From a virus, in the IMG/VR virus record IMGVR_UViG_3300005253_000162, positions 1 through 50,501 of that record: a DNA stretch of 50,501 nt. One strand, written 5' to 3'. Position 1 is the first letter of the stretch. Every line of letters begins with the position of its first letter. Below are positions 13,666 to 21,222 of the stretch, piece by piece. The notes under the pieces are model-generated. The model was given only the letters and a program-made list of their open reading frames with translations, was not told the DNA's origin and ran no database searches. A program made the translations under genes and the position numbers.

Positions 13666-13845
13666 ATGCACGAACAAGCTTCGCAAATGCGGAAAGTATT
13701 ACAGGAAATAGTCAAAGAGGCAAGTTTGTCTGATGTGGATACATTTGAAGAAGCAACAGCAAGTATTCTGTATTTAAAGGATATTGCAGAAGATGTTCTT
13801 GACAAAATGACAGAGGATTCAAAGGAGGAAAAAAATGAAAAATAA
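13666..13845 (+). CDS. Small helical protein; upstream frame carries an in-frame TGA
   Basis: A 59-residue helical protein from ATG 13666. The same frame reaches back to an ATG at 13630 with an AGAGG site, but codon 11 from there (13660-13662) is TGA. The ATG at 13666 has no ribosome site of its own, which makes its expression puzzling. Its C-terminus (DVLDKMTEDSKEE) is echoed by a remnant at 14040-14102. Confidence 0.5.
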   Translation: MHEQASQMRKVLQEIVKEASLSDVDTFEEATASILYLKDIAEDVLDKMTEDSKEEKNEK

Positions 13846-14038
13846 CTTAGAATATAAAGAGGAATTTAATCGTCTAATTGACGATTATGCACGGAGTATT
13901 CTGCGGAAGAAACTTTCTATGGCGAATAGTCAGCAAATAGAGCTATTCAATCGTCTGTATAAAAGTATAGATGAAATACCTCTAGATAAAATGGCGTGGG
14001 CATATTCGCAAGTAATGCGAACTGTTGACACAGAATAA
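13835..14038 (+). CDS. Small helical hypothetical protein
   Basis: A 67-residue charged helical protein with an AAAGGAGG site, overlapping the upstream gene by 11 bp. No family recognised. It lies between two related sequence pieces (13666 gene and the 14040 remnant), so the area looks like a local duplication. Confidence 0.65.
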   Translation: MKNNLEYKEEFNRLIDDYARSILRKKLSMANSQQIELFNRLYKSIDEIPLDKMAWAYSQVMRTVDTE

Positions 14039-14039
14039 A

Positions 14040-14102
14040 AAATCTTGCAGCAGACGCCCTTGAGAAAATAGCAGACGATTCAAAGGAGCTTAAAAAATGC
14101 TT
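14040..14102 (+). pseudogene. Remnant of a duplicated gene 3' end
   Basis: The frame here reads KNLAADALEKIADDSKELKK, matching the C-terminus of the gene at 13666 (KDIAEDVLDKMTEDSKEEK) position for position. It has no start codon and follows directly on a stop. It supplies the ribosome site of the next gene. Probably left by a tandem duplication and deletion. Confidence 0.6.
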
Positions 14103-14357
14103 GAAACTGTCAATACATATAGTTGCGGATGTGTAGTACGCTCTGACACGGAGCACATAGATTATGCCGATGTAGTATATTGCCGTATGCACGATAAAGC
14201 ACCGTTGATGTTAAAAGCATTGCGGGAGATTTCTGAAGGGCGAGGTGCATATGCGCTCGACGCATATAAACACGCACGCAATACTATCGTCGATATGAAA
14301 AGCATAGCTGTAACTACTATCGCTGAAGTAGAGGAAACGAAAATTGAAAATGTCTGA
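14097..14357 (+). CDS. Small putative zinc-binding protein (CGCVV family)
   Basis: An 86-residue protein with an AAAGGAG site. YSCGCVV and YCRMHDK near the N-terminus match YACGCVV and FCGEHE in the C-terminal part of the protein at 3741, so this is a second copy of that Cys/His module. The rest is helical. Its stop TGA overlaps the ATG of the next gene. Confidence 0.65.
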   Translation: MLETVNTYSCGCVVRSDTEHIDYADVVYCRMHDKAPLMLKALREISEGRGAYALDAYKHARNTIVDMKSIAVTTIAEVEETKIENV

Positions 14358-14736
14358 AAATACTATTCCTAACAAGATGAAAAAATTGCCGGTCAAAAAA
14401 CTTGTAGAGATAATGCAGAGATTTTTTTATGCATCAAAAATTCACAGCGAAACATATAAGACTCAACAAGGAGATTCGAAAATGGAAAAACCTTATTCGG
14501 AAGCGACATTGAATTTTGCTAAGAAATTTAATTGTACACCTGAACAAGTAATAGAATTCGCTAAAGAATTTAGTCGTTCGCTTTGTCTAGCTTCAGAAAT
14601 GAAGCTTAAAAGTAATAAAGAACTTGCAACGTTACTTATGAACGAAATTTGGGCAGATCTCGACATATTTTCTAAAGGCTCGAGCATAATAAGCGAAACT
14701 ATACAAAGGCTCGAAAAGGAGACTAAAAATGGATAA
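14350..14736 (+). CDS. Helical hypothetical protein with a second internal start
   Basis: A 128-residue protein from the overlapping ATG at 14350. An internal ATG at 14482 has a far better ribosome site (CAAGGAG) and would give an 84-residue product starting MEKPYSEATL. Both may be made, or two small genes may have fused. No family recognised. Confidence 0.6.
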   Translation: MSENTIPNKMKKLPVKKLVEIMQRFFYASKIHSETYKTQQGDSKMEKPYSEATLNFAKKFNCTPEQVIEFAKEFSRSLCLASEMKLKSNKELATLLMNEIWADLDIFSKGSSIISETIQRLEKETKNG

Positions 14737-14998
14737 GGAAGTTATATTAGGTCGCAACAAAACTCATGGGTTACATAAGGATAATAGTGGACTTTACACT
14801 GTTATACGAGAAATAATCGTTGCCGCGACCAATACTCACGATAACGAATTATTTGACTGGGCTGCATACCAAGGATTCGTTACAGAGCATGTATATTTGA
14901 TGATAGCAAAGGATATTATTGCCGCTCATGGAGATAAACTCATTGCAGAGGAAGCAATCCTGATTTTTCCACAATTTCCACTAGAAAAGTATCGTTGA
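14729..14998 (+). CDS. Hypothetical protein
   Basis: An 89-residue protein with an AAAGGAG site, overlapping the upstream gene by 8 bp. Mostly helical and mildly acidic. No family recognised. Confidence 0.6.
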   Translation: MDKEVILGRNKTHGLHKDNSGLYTVIREIIVAATNTHDNELFDWAAYQGFVTEHVYLMIAKDIIAAHGDKLIAEEAILIFPQFPLEKYR

Positions 14999-15011
14999 CA
15001 AGGAGTGAATA

Positions 15012-15281
15012 ATGTTTTATGTAGATACAGTAGGACATGGAGCATTTCGATGGCAGCGATCTCGCTATCATTCAAAGGTGTACATACCAGTTGTAATTGA
15101 TGAACGTGGTGAACCTCGTACATTACGAAGAATTATATTCTTCGACACGAATGGTAAATTAAAGTCTCCTACACAGCGCGACGCCAATACCTATGCAGAA
15201 GCGGTTTGCGCTCGATACGCCTCGGCAAAAACCAGAATGGACAATCTTACTTCTGAAAAGGAGTCCGACAATGGACAATGA
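15012..15281 (+). CDS. Hypothetical protein
   Basis: An 89-residue protein with a CAAGGAG site. The N-terminal half looks beta-rich (FYVDTVGHGAFRW, VYIPVVID), the rest helical and basic. Overlaps the next gene by 11 bp. No family recognised. Confidence 0.6.
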   Translation: MFYVDTVGHGAFRWQRSRYHSKVYIPVVIDERGEPRTLRRIIFFDTNGKLKSPTQRDANTYAEAVCARYASAKTRMDNLTSEKESDNGQ

Positions 15282-15570
15282 ACAAATTGAGCATATACTT
15301 TCTCTTTTGCAAGAGGGCGTGCAACGTTCTGGTGAAGAAGGCATCTCTGAAAACATAAGTCTTGGCGATGCGTATGCGCTCGTACAGAAAACTATAACGT
15401 TTATGATGCATTCTGCCGTAGAAAAAGGGAACATTAAGATAATGGCAGCTTATATGGTTGATCCTAATTTCGCTTTATTCGTCTATTCTTTCCGGTTAGG
15501 AGTTGGGTTTGAGGTGAGTAGAGCTCGTGAAAAAGAATTGAATCGTATGATGAATGACTCGGAGGATTAA
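15271..15570 (+). CDS. Helical hypothetical protein
   Basis: A 99-residue helical protein starting at MDNEQIEHIL after AAAAGGAG. Overlaps its upstream neighbour. No family recognised. Confidence 0.6.
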   Translation: MDNEQIEHILSLLQEGVQRSGEEGISENISLGDAYALVQKTITFMMHSAVEKGNIKIMAAYMVDPNFALFVYSFRLGVGFEVSRAREKELNRMMNDSED

Positions 15571-15571
15571 T

Positions 15572-15775
15572 GTGGAGATCAAAGACGTAACTGCTTCAGT
15601 AAAGTTTGGACCTGGTAGAGATGAGCTCTTACCGTTGACAAAATGCGTTTGTGGTGAATTATTTTATCCATGGGATTTTGTTCTCGACACAGATAATGAC
15701 AGCAATGCCTGTCATAAATGCGGACGACGATATTACTTCAAATCTGTCATTACCGTCTACACGATAAAACGTTAA
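15572..15775 (+). CDS. Small zinc-ribbon protein, tandem copy 1
   Basis: A 67-residue protein from a GTG with GGAGG 6 bases ahead. It carries LPLTKCVCGELF and CHKCGRRYYF, a CxC...CxxC zinc ribbon. The next gene is an obvious tandem duplicate with the same layout. Known zinc-ribbon folds of this size often bind nucleic acid. Confidence 0.75.
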   Translation: MEIKDVTASVKFGPGRDELLPLTKCVCGELFYPWDFVLDTDNDSNACHKCGRRYYFKSVITVYTIKR

Positions 15776-15777
15776 CG

Positions 15778-15987
15778 ATGTTAATTAAAGACGTAACTAA
15801 TAAAGTATGTTTTGGACTCAACGATGATGAATATTTACCTTTGACTAAATGTGTTTGTGATGAGAAATTTCCTTTATGGGAATTTATTCTCAGCATATAC
15901 AAGGACGATATAAGAGCTTGCACGGCTTGCGGTCGTAAGCTATTTTTCGAAACATCTATTAAAGTTTACGAGCTTATAAAGGAGTAG
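15778..15987 (+). CDS. Small zinc-ribbon protein, tandem copy 2
   Basis: A 69-residue protein starting 2 bp after copy 1. MLIKDVTNKVCFG, LPLTKCVCDEKF and CTACGRKLFF align without gaps to copy 1 over most of the length. The copies have diverged enough that the duplication is not recent. Confidence 0.75.
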   Translation: MLIKDVTNKVCFGLNDDEYLPLTKCVCDEKFPLWEFILSIYKDDIRACTACGRKLFFETSIKVYELIKE

Positions 15988-15992
15988 ATAAA

Positions 15993-16202
15993 ATGGGACG
16001 GATTGGATTCATCATACTTAATCAAATTAAACGTTACATGGAAAAACTGGTAGATGCAAATACATATCCATTTGATAATTTAAATCATTTGGTGAAGAAT
16101 GTATCTACTGCACTCGAATTATCAGAAAGTACAACTGAGTGGATGATTCGAGAAATTTTTAGGCAAGACCAAATTCTAAAAATTTGTTTGCTTACAAAAT
16201 AA
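15993..16202 (+). CDS. Small helical hypothetical protein
   Basis: A 69-residue helical protein with an AAAGGAG site located inside the end of the zinc-ribbon gene. No family recognised. Confidence 0.6.
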   Translation: MGRIGFIILNQIKRYMEKLVDANTYPFDNLNHLVKNVSTALELSESTTEWMIREIFRQDQILKICLLTK

Positions 16203-16229
16203 TCTATATATGCTTGCAAAGGAGCAATT

Positions 16230-16463
16230 ATGGAATGGAGTGGGACGAATGCCTTTCAAAAAACTATACATACAGAAAAAGGTATGTTTCAAGGTTTCCT
16301 TACGGGAAAATATCCAGGAATGTACACAGTACGAATAGAAAAAGTCGACTCATCTCTAACAGGAGACTCAGAATTACTTACTACAAATAAATTTGAATCA
16401 CCACATGAAGCATGGGCTTCCGCTAAACGCCTATTAGAATTTCACGTAGGTGAGGATAAATAA
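16230..16463 (+). CDS. Hypothetical protein
   Basis: A 77-residue protein with a CAAAGGAG site. Beta-rich first half (TAKGMFQGFLTG, YTVRIEKV) and a helical end, which resembles DUF1508-type small phage proteins only vaguely. Last gene before promoter P8. Confidence 0.6.
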   Translation: MEWSGTNAFQKTIHTEKGMFQGFLTGKYPGMYTVRIEKVDSSLTGDSELLTTNKFESPHEAWASAKRLLEFHVGEDK

Positions 16464-16482
16464 TACACAATCCCCACCGCCC

Positions 16483-16511
16483 TTGCCAACAGAGATTCTT
16501 TAGGGTATAAT
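16483..16511 (+). promoter_or_regulatory. Early promoter P8
   Basis: TTGCCA at 16483-16488, 17 bp, TATAAT at 16506-16511. It lacks the TTAAAGTTTCATCAA box. Drives the gene at 16555 and probably the overlapping genes to about 20369. Confidence 0.85.
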
Positions 16512-16554
16512 TACCATAGAATAATAAGCTATTGATTTAAAAAAGGAGATTGTA

Positions 16555-16770
16555 ATGGAACATATAATTGCAATAGAATGCCCCTCATGTTTTTATATAA
16601 ATAGATTCAAGATCGCCCATTCTGAGCTTATTCAGACCGATCGAAGAGTCGTTGAATGTACTCGTCGCAGTTGCAGAGAGATGTTCGTAGTTGAAATAAA
16701 AATGCAACTTATTACGAAAGTTTGGGAAACATCCGAAATACTTGGAAAAGTAGAAATTACTGATGGATAA
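16555..16770 (+). CDS. Small zinc-ribbon protein
   Basis: A 71-residue protein with an AAAGGAG site. CPSC near residue 9 and CTRRSC near residue 35 form a likely zinc ribbon, resembling the CPxC...CxxxxC ribbons of MJ0042 type. Overlaps the next gene by 8 bp. Confidence 0.65.
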   Translation: MEHIIAIECPSCFYINRFKIAHSELIQTDRRVVECTRRSCREMFVVEIKMQLITKVWETSEILGKVEITDG

Positions 16771-17107
16771 AATATTACATCTTATACGCCCTTTAGGTAA
16801 TGCTGACTATACGCATATCATTATTGCCAGAACTCGTCAAGATGCTTTGGAAAAAGCAGAAGATATTGTTGAGCATACTGATGCGCAGAATGTTACGGTA
16901 ATTGGAGTCAAATCTTTAAATAAAGGTGAAAACCATTTGGTTAGAATGAGTTTTATTCACTTAATTTATCCTGGTATATCGTATGCCGAACTTTCTTGGG
17001 CATGGCTGGCACTTGCCGAAGGTTTTTGGCAAAGAGATTTTGTTGATTGCTCCAGTCGCATAATCGACCAAGTGGCTGACGCAATCAATGAAGATTTAAT
17101 ACAATGA
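16763..17107 (+). CDS. Hypothetical protein
   Basis: A 114-residue alpha/beta protein. Its ATG overlaps the upstream stop and its own stop overlaps the next start (ATGA). No family recognised. Confidence 0.6.
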   Translation: MDKILHLIRPLGNADYTHIIIARTRQDALEKAEDIVEHTDAQNVTVIGVKSLNKGENHLVRMSFIHLIYPGISYAELSWAWLALAEGFWQRDFVDCSSRIIDQVADAINEDLIQ

Positions 17108-17316
17108 ATGGTTTGTACGATAAGTATATCGTTACAAAAATTGGTGCTGTTAATGAGCCTATTGCAGATTATTTTGTGTTGCGTCTCGATACGGATAGAC
17201 ACGCTCGTATTGCAGTATTAGTATATGCCGAGTTAATATCTGACAAGAAATTGGCAGAGGATATAAAACAACGAGTAAAACTTTATGAGCAAAAATATTC
17301 GGAGGAAAAGAAATGA
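17104..17316 (+). CDS. Hypothetical protein
   Basis: A 70-residue protein in a chain of overlapping genes, with a short beta start and a helical, charged end. No family recognised. Confidence 0.6.
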   Translation: MNGLYDKYIVTKIGAVNEPIADYFVLRLDTDRHARIAVLVYAELISDKKLAEDIKQRVKLYEQKYSEEKK

Positions 17317-17501
17317 TTGGACGTTGTGGTGGATGTATATATCTGAAACCAACAGAGAGAGAACAAAATAAAGATTCGCAAAAGCCTAACCACATTTGCA
17401 CTCTCTACAATAAACGTGTTATTCACGGCTATCATCATCCATCTATTTTGAAATTAAGAAAATGCACCGAAGAAAATTCTTTCAAATCAGGACGTAAATA
17501 A
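17313..17501 (+). CDS. Small Cys-rich protein
   Basis: A 62-residue protein with a GGAGG site and ATGA overlap. It has CGGC near the start, CTLY in the middle and C near the end, a possible single metal or zinc site. No family recognised. Confidence 0.6.
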   Translation: MIGRCGGCIYLKPTEREQNKDSQKPNHICTLYNKRVIHGYHHPSILKLRKCTEENSFKSGRK

Positions 17502-17716
17502 TGATTATAAATGATGATCAGATAATTGGATTGCATCCACTTCACCCAAGCGGCACAAATAGCACTTTCTTCACACAATGTTGTTCCGTCGCCATTTGCA
17601 ATGATGAATCATATTGTCCTAGATGCAGGCGCAAAGTAATTGGTTATGATGCAAAAACAAATCATGAACGTGGCTTGATTAGATGGAAACATGCTTATAA
17701 ACCAAATGCAAGATGA
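17501..17716 (+). CDS. Small zinc-binding protein
   Basis: A 71-residue protein overlapping the previous stop by one base (TAATG). CC, C and CPRC in the middle suggest a zinc ribbon; His residues near the N-terminus could also take part. No family recognised. Confidence 0.6.
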   Translation: MIINDDQIIGLHPLHPSGTNSTFFTQCCSVAICNDESYCPRCRRKVIGYDAKTNHERGLIRWKHAYKPNAR

Positions 17717-17962
17717 ATGAATACCATGATGTTTATACACGTAAGTATATCCATACTTAATGGTCTATTATGGGCAGGCATTATTGGAGGTATCTTCAAA
17801 TTATTTGCCATAAAAGGATGGCCAAGTATGCTTACTATGATATTTTTTGTTGTGATGTTACTGACATTTCTATTGCTAAAAGTTTCATTAAAAATTACGG
17901 ATGCTGACGAACATACTGGAATCGTACATCTAACGATTGAGTTTTGGGATTATGAAGAGTAA
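17717..17962 (+). CDS. Membrane protein with two to three spans
   Basis: An 81-residue protein. Hydrophobic segments lie at about residues 5-27 and 35-56, followed by a polar C-terminal tail ending in DYEE. No ribosome site of note, so expression probably depends on coupling to the gene just upstream. Role unknown; an envelope function is likely. Confidence 0.65.
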   Translation: MNTMMFIHVSISILNGLLWAGIIGGIFKLFAIKGWPSMLTMIFFVVMLLTFLLLKVSLKITDADEHTGIVHLTIEFWDYEE

Positions 17963-17986
17963 ACATTGTAGAACAAGGAGAATAAA

Positions 17987-18385
17987 ATGACACAAAATAT
18001 AGCAAAGATGGTAAGCATTGTTCCGTTAGGTAAAGAGAACTTTGAGGATTTTCTCGAGGACATGCAAAATTATCAAGTTCGAGTAATCATTAAGGCTGTC
18101 CGTATGGAAGGAATTTTCTCGGTAGAAACGCAGAGCGGTGAAATTATTACTTGTCGTGATGGGTATTTAGCTGTCGACGCAGAAGGTTATCCATATCCAA
18201 TCGATGCGGAAACAACAGAAATACATATTTTGGGAGACGGTACGTGTTGTGAGCTTTTTTGCAATTCCGACGCAACAATAGAAATATGCTATGGTCCAAC
18301 TCCTGATGATATTACATACTCATGCCCTGAACATATCTATGCTCTAATGTCGGATGCTCCAGAGCATACAATCCGATTTTTGTAG
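17987..18385 (+). CDS. Hypothetical protein
   Basis: A 132-residue, acidic, beta-rich protein with a CAAGGAG site. Four Cys in the second half are spread out. No family recognised. Confidence 0.6.
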   Translation: MTQNIAKMVSIVPLGKENFEDFLEDMQNYQVRVIIKAVRMEGIFSVETQSGEIITCRDGYLAVDAEGYPYPIDAETTEIHILGDGTCCELFCNSDATIEICYGPTPDDITYSCPEHIYALMSDAPEHTIRFL

Positions 18386-18392
18386 GGATAGA

Positions 18393-18611
18393 ATGAATAA
18401 AATACTGAAAAGATTAGGAAATAAGGTAGTTGTGAATGGTATTTTGCATCAAAAAAATTCGAAGGGTGAATTAGTTGCATTTTCCATTCAAGAACTTACA
18501 ATGCTATTTCTTATCATGCGTGATCTCTACAGAAATGAGCTGGAACATAGAACTGAATTAGAATCTCATTTTGAACATATGAGAACGGCATGGGCGGAGG
18601 GAATTAGATGA
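18393..18611 (+). CDS. Small helical hypothetical protein
   Basis: A 72-residue protein starting at MNKILKRLG after AGGGA. The N-terminal KVVVNGILHQ strand is followed by two helices. Overlaps the next gene (ATGA). No family recognised. Confidence 0.55.
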   Translation: MNKILKRLGNKVVVNGILHQKNSKGELVAFSIQELTMLFLIMRDLYRNELEHRTELESHFEHMRTAWAEGIR

Positions 18612-19057
18612 TTGACGAAGACGGATTGGAGGAAATAAAAATAGTTTATCACGGTGTACGGCTAGGTCGTAACTATGCAAAATTACATGTTTACCAAGAA
18701 ATTGATGCAGAAAATAACTTGATAGGCGAGATAACAGGATTTTCAGGCAAAAAAAGTTTGCTACCCGGAACACCTGGCACTATTCTTACGGCTAACGTCA
18801 GCAGAGATGAAGCAGGCGAAATGCAGACAATTCGCGGTCAATGCAATTGGACAGGATTATATCCCGATTTAGATATGCGTGCCAAATGGAGAGTTGAGCA
18901 CGATTCTGCACTTACTATATTGCGTCTCAAAAAAGAAGCGCAAGAAAATGCTTTGTTAGAATGTTTAGAGCCCGTTAAAGAAGCATATTCGGAAAGTTAT
19001 ACTCCTCTACAACGGCGTGTACTTTTAGCGACGGTTATCGAATATATCACAAGATAA
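18608..19057 (+). CDS. Hypothetical protein
   Basis: A 149-residue protein with a GGAGG site and ATGA overlap. Beta-rich until about residue 90, then helical. No family recognised. Confidence 0.6.
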   Translation: MIDEDGLEEIKIVYHGVRLGRNYAKLHVYQEIDAENNLIGEITGFSGKKSLLPGTPGTILTANVSRDEAGEMQTIRGQCNWTGLYPDLDMRAKWRVEHDSALTILRLKKEAQENALLECLEPVKEAYSESYTPLQRRVLLATVIEYITR

Positions 19058-19065
19058 TAAATATT

Positions 19066-19176
19066 ATGCGAAAATTATTTAACTTCCTTTGGGCTTGGTC
19101 CACGGTACGATTTCTTTTAGCCATGCTCATTGGTTATTATCTAGCTGAAATTACAAGGAGCCTAGGATTCTTATGA
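19066..19176 (+). CDS. 36-residue membrane peptide
   Basis: A short frame from ATG 19066 with a basic and aromatic N-terminus (MRKLFNFLWAW) and one hydrophobic segment. Its stop overlaps the next start. No clear ribosome site, so support is moderate. Confidence 0.45.
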   Translation: MRKLFNFLWAWSTVRFLLAMLIGYYLAEITRSLGFL

Positions 19177-19598
19177 CTGAAAATGAAGACATATATAAAA
19201 TTACTGCGTCAAAAATTTACGGCGTACCTGTTGAAGAAGTAACAGAAGAACAACGTCAAAAAGCAAAAGCGATAAGTTTTGGATATTTATATCAAAGTTT
19301 ACCTGAAGACGCAATACAAATAGCTCGTGATGAATTGATAAATACACTTTCAAAGATGACTGGAGCAATGGAAAGAGCAAACGAAGCGATGTTCCAACAC
19401 TTTGCGGAATGGTTTGAAGAGCTAATTGAACTAATAAAACCCATAGTGATTATATTTCAACGAGCTTATTTGTACTCACAATTGTCGAAATATTTACCGG
19501 ATAAATTAGCGATATTTATATCCGAAAAATGTCCTGTTCGGTGGCTACCCACAATTACGGAAAAACGGGTACATTCATTACAAGAGGAGTTAGAGTGA
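19173..19598 (+). CDS. Protein with a family A DNA polymerase O-helix segment
   Basis: A 141-residue protein. Residues 5-45 read like motif B of DNA polymerase I: DIYKITASKIYGV, EEVTEEQRQKAKAISFGYLY, with the conserved Arg, Lys, Phe-Gly and Tyr in register. The final Gly of FGxxYG is Gln. The palm motifs A and C are absent and the rest is helical. The window's own polymerase (32222-34042) has a different motif B sequence, so this is not a recent copy of it. It could be a polymerase mimic or a domain relic. Confidence 0.65.
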   Translation: MTENEDIYKITASKIYGVPVEEVTEEQRQKAKAISFGYLYQSLPEDAIQIARDELINTLSKMTGAMERANEAMFQHFAEWFEELIELIKPIVIIFQRAYLYSQLSKYLPDKLAIFISEKCPVRWLPTITEKRVHSLQEELE

Positions 19599-19888
19599 GA
19601 AAACCACTAGATATTCGTCGAAATATAACCAGACAAAGCACATATCGAAATCGATTAGATCTTATTGAAAATAAGATTGCAAATGTAATCGATACGGTAT
19701 GTGAAGATTGCCCACAAAATATTGAAGATACATGCCGTGCATTCAATGTTCCGCACAGTGATGAAGAACGTGTGCAACGTTCACAATTAACAGTTAGCGG
19801 TAAGACGCAAAACTGTATGGATCAAACTGTTTTGGATAAATGCTACACTAAATACAGATTACGAGATGAGGAGCGAAAAAATGAGTGA
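19595..19888 (+). CDS. Small Cys-rich basic protein
   Basis: A 97-residue protein from a GTG with AAGAGGAG ahead, overlapping the previous stop (GTGA). CEDCPQ, C, C and C spaced through the second half suggest a metal site. No family recognised. Confidence 0.6.
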   Translation: MRKPLDIRRNITRQSTYRNRLDLIENKIANVIDTVCEDCPQNIEDTCRAFNVPHSDEERVQRSQLTVSGKTQNCMDQTVLDKCYTKYRLRDEERKNE

Positions 19889-20369
19889 AAATATTTCAGT
19901 CAGTTCATTAAACATTCCGTGGACAAAAGTTACAGACTTGAACATCATTTGGCCTCAAACTCAACGAATGCCAAGGCCATATGAAGAGGTTAATCTAGCA
20001 AAATTCATGCAACTAATGTTTCTATCTGAGTACTCTTTACGAGGCATTCATTTTGCTTCTCTTTATATTAACGTTCCAGACGACGAAGCAATCAAACATG
20101 ATAGAGACCAATTATGGGATGTCAATTTTTACTGGTTCCCCTCTTACGGTGTAGCAAATGCGTCACTATCGACCTATATGCGACAACAAATTGGCACTGA
20201 ACTCGGTATATTTATACCAGAACAAGGAGAAGCAGTTGATGGACATATCATGCGTTTCTTCCACATCGGTTGCAAACATGTAGATGAAACATACAGCTCT
20301 AATCCTATGTATGTAAAGAAAACAATTTGCAACTCTTGCGGCATGACTCGTAATTACGATAGCTCATAA
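19881..20369 (+). CDS. Hypothetical protein with C-terminal zinc site
   Basis: A 162-residue protein starting at MSENISVSS after GAGGAG. The C-terminal 35 residues contain HIGCKH and CNSCGM, a probable zinc ribbon. The remainder is alpha/beta. No family recognised. Last gene of the P8 unit. Confidence 0.65.
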   Translation: MSENISVSSLNIPWTKVTDLNIIWPQTQRMPRPYEEVNLAKFMQLMFLSEYSLRGIHFASLYINVPDDEAIKHDRDQLWDVNFYWFPSYGVANASLSTYMRQQIGTELGIFIPEQGEAVDGHIMRFFHIGCKHVDETYSSNPMYVKKTICNSCGMTRNYDSS

Positions 20370-20397
20370 AGATGAGAACAAACATTCGCCTACACCC

Positions 20398-20426
20398 TTT
20401 ACACGCGAGATGATTTATGGTATACT
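20398..20426 (+). promoter_or_regulatory. Early promoter P9
   Basis: TTTACA at 20398-20403, 17 bp, TATACT at 20421-20426. The flanks match the family (CACCC before, TTTATGG before the -10). Drives the third DUF6011-family paralogue. Confidence 0.8.
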
Positions 20427-20476
20427 TATTATAGTAAAGAATTTTAATCTTGCCAACAAAAAGGAGACAATAAAAG

Positions 20477-20959
20477 ATGGCAGAAAAATCCACCGCGATT
20501 GCGGACAAAGCAAAAAAGAAAGAAAGTACACGTCGTAAGTTCCGGGACGAAAACTGGACGGAAGAGCAGGTTATTGCTCGACGTGCGAAACTAACCGTAA
20601 AGGAACTTCCTGAAGGTTGGATTAAACTCGCACATGTAGCAGACGTCTTTCGCGAGAAGAAAATTGCAGTTTCTCGCCTTGTGCGTGCGACTGGCGGTGA
20701 CAGAGGTATGTATCCGCCCAAGGATCCAGTTTTCCGGATCGTATACTTCAATGGCGCACGTTACTTGCATCCAGATGTCCTTACCGCAGGTATCAGTCTT
20801 ATGGCTGATCCAAACTACGGTAAAGTTCCCCGCAAAAAGAAAGCCAAAACAGACAAAGCAGCGAGCAAAACTTCGAAAAAGAAAGCTGCTCCGCAAGCGA
20901 AGAAAGCCACGGTTAAATCCGTTGGACGTCCGAGTCCTCTTCAAGGACAAAAAGGTTAG
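20477..20959 (+). CDS. Paralogue of the 2568/10974 family with a histone-like basic tail
   Basis: A 160-residue protein with an AAAAAGGAG site. Residues about 40-115 match the family core: PEGWIK, VSRLVRATGGDRGM, ARYLH. It lacks the zinc finger. The N-terminus and the C-terminal 45 residues are very rich in Lys and Ala, like histone H1 tails, which points to DNA binding. It stands alone behind its own promoter. Confidence 0.75.
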   Translation: MAEKSTAIADKAKKKESTRRKFRDENWTEEQVIARRAKLTVKELPEGWIKLAHVADVFREKKIAVSRLVRATGGDRGMYPPKDPVFRIVYFNGARYLHPDVLTAGISLMADPNYGKVPRKKKAKTDKAASKTSKKKAAPQAKKATVKSVGRPSPLQGQKG

Positions 20960-21046
20960 GCTATTCATTCAATGGTTCTTGGGGTTTTTTTACCTTCCTT
21001 TCCCCATCTGGTTTGCGCCAAAGAACTGTTGAATTTAAGCGCCGAT

Positions 21047-21110
21047 GGGCAGCGGCATATAAAATCTACCGATCTATCATGTGCAGATCATCAGTTGTGG
21101 TAGACTGCCC
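21047..21110 (+). ncRNA. Candidate structured RNA element
   Basis: GGGCAG (21047) pairs with CTGCCC (21105); TCTACC (21065) pairs with GGTAGA (21099); GATCT (21071) pairs with AGATC (21085). The two outer stems are contiguous on the 3' side and separated by a 12-base bulge on the 5' side; a 9-base bulge separates the inner stem. The nested 17-bp arrangement is unlikely to be chance. No U-run follows, so it is not a terminator. Confidence 0.55.
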
Positions 21111-21222
21111 AAAACTTTATTTATTACACCGAGGACAGAATGTAAAGTGTAGGTGTGATAAAATTCGATCTAGTCCTAGACTAGCATAAGATCAATGCAA
21201 AGTCACGACAATAAGATCGAAG

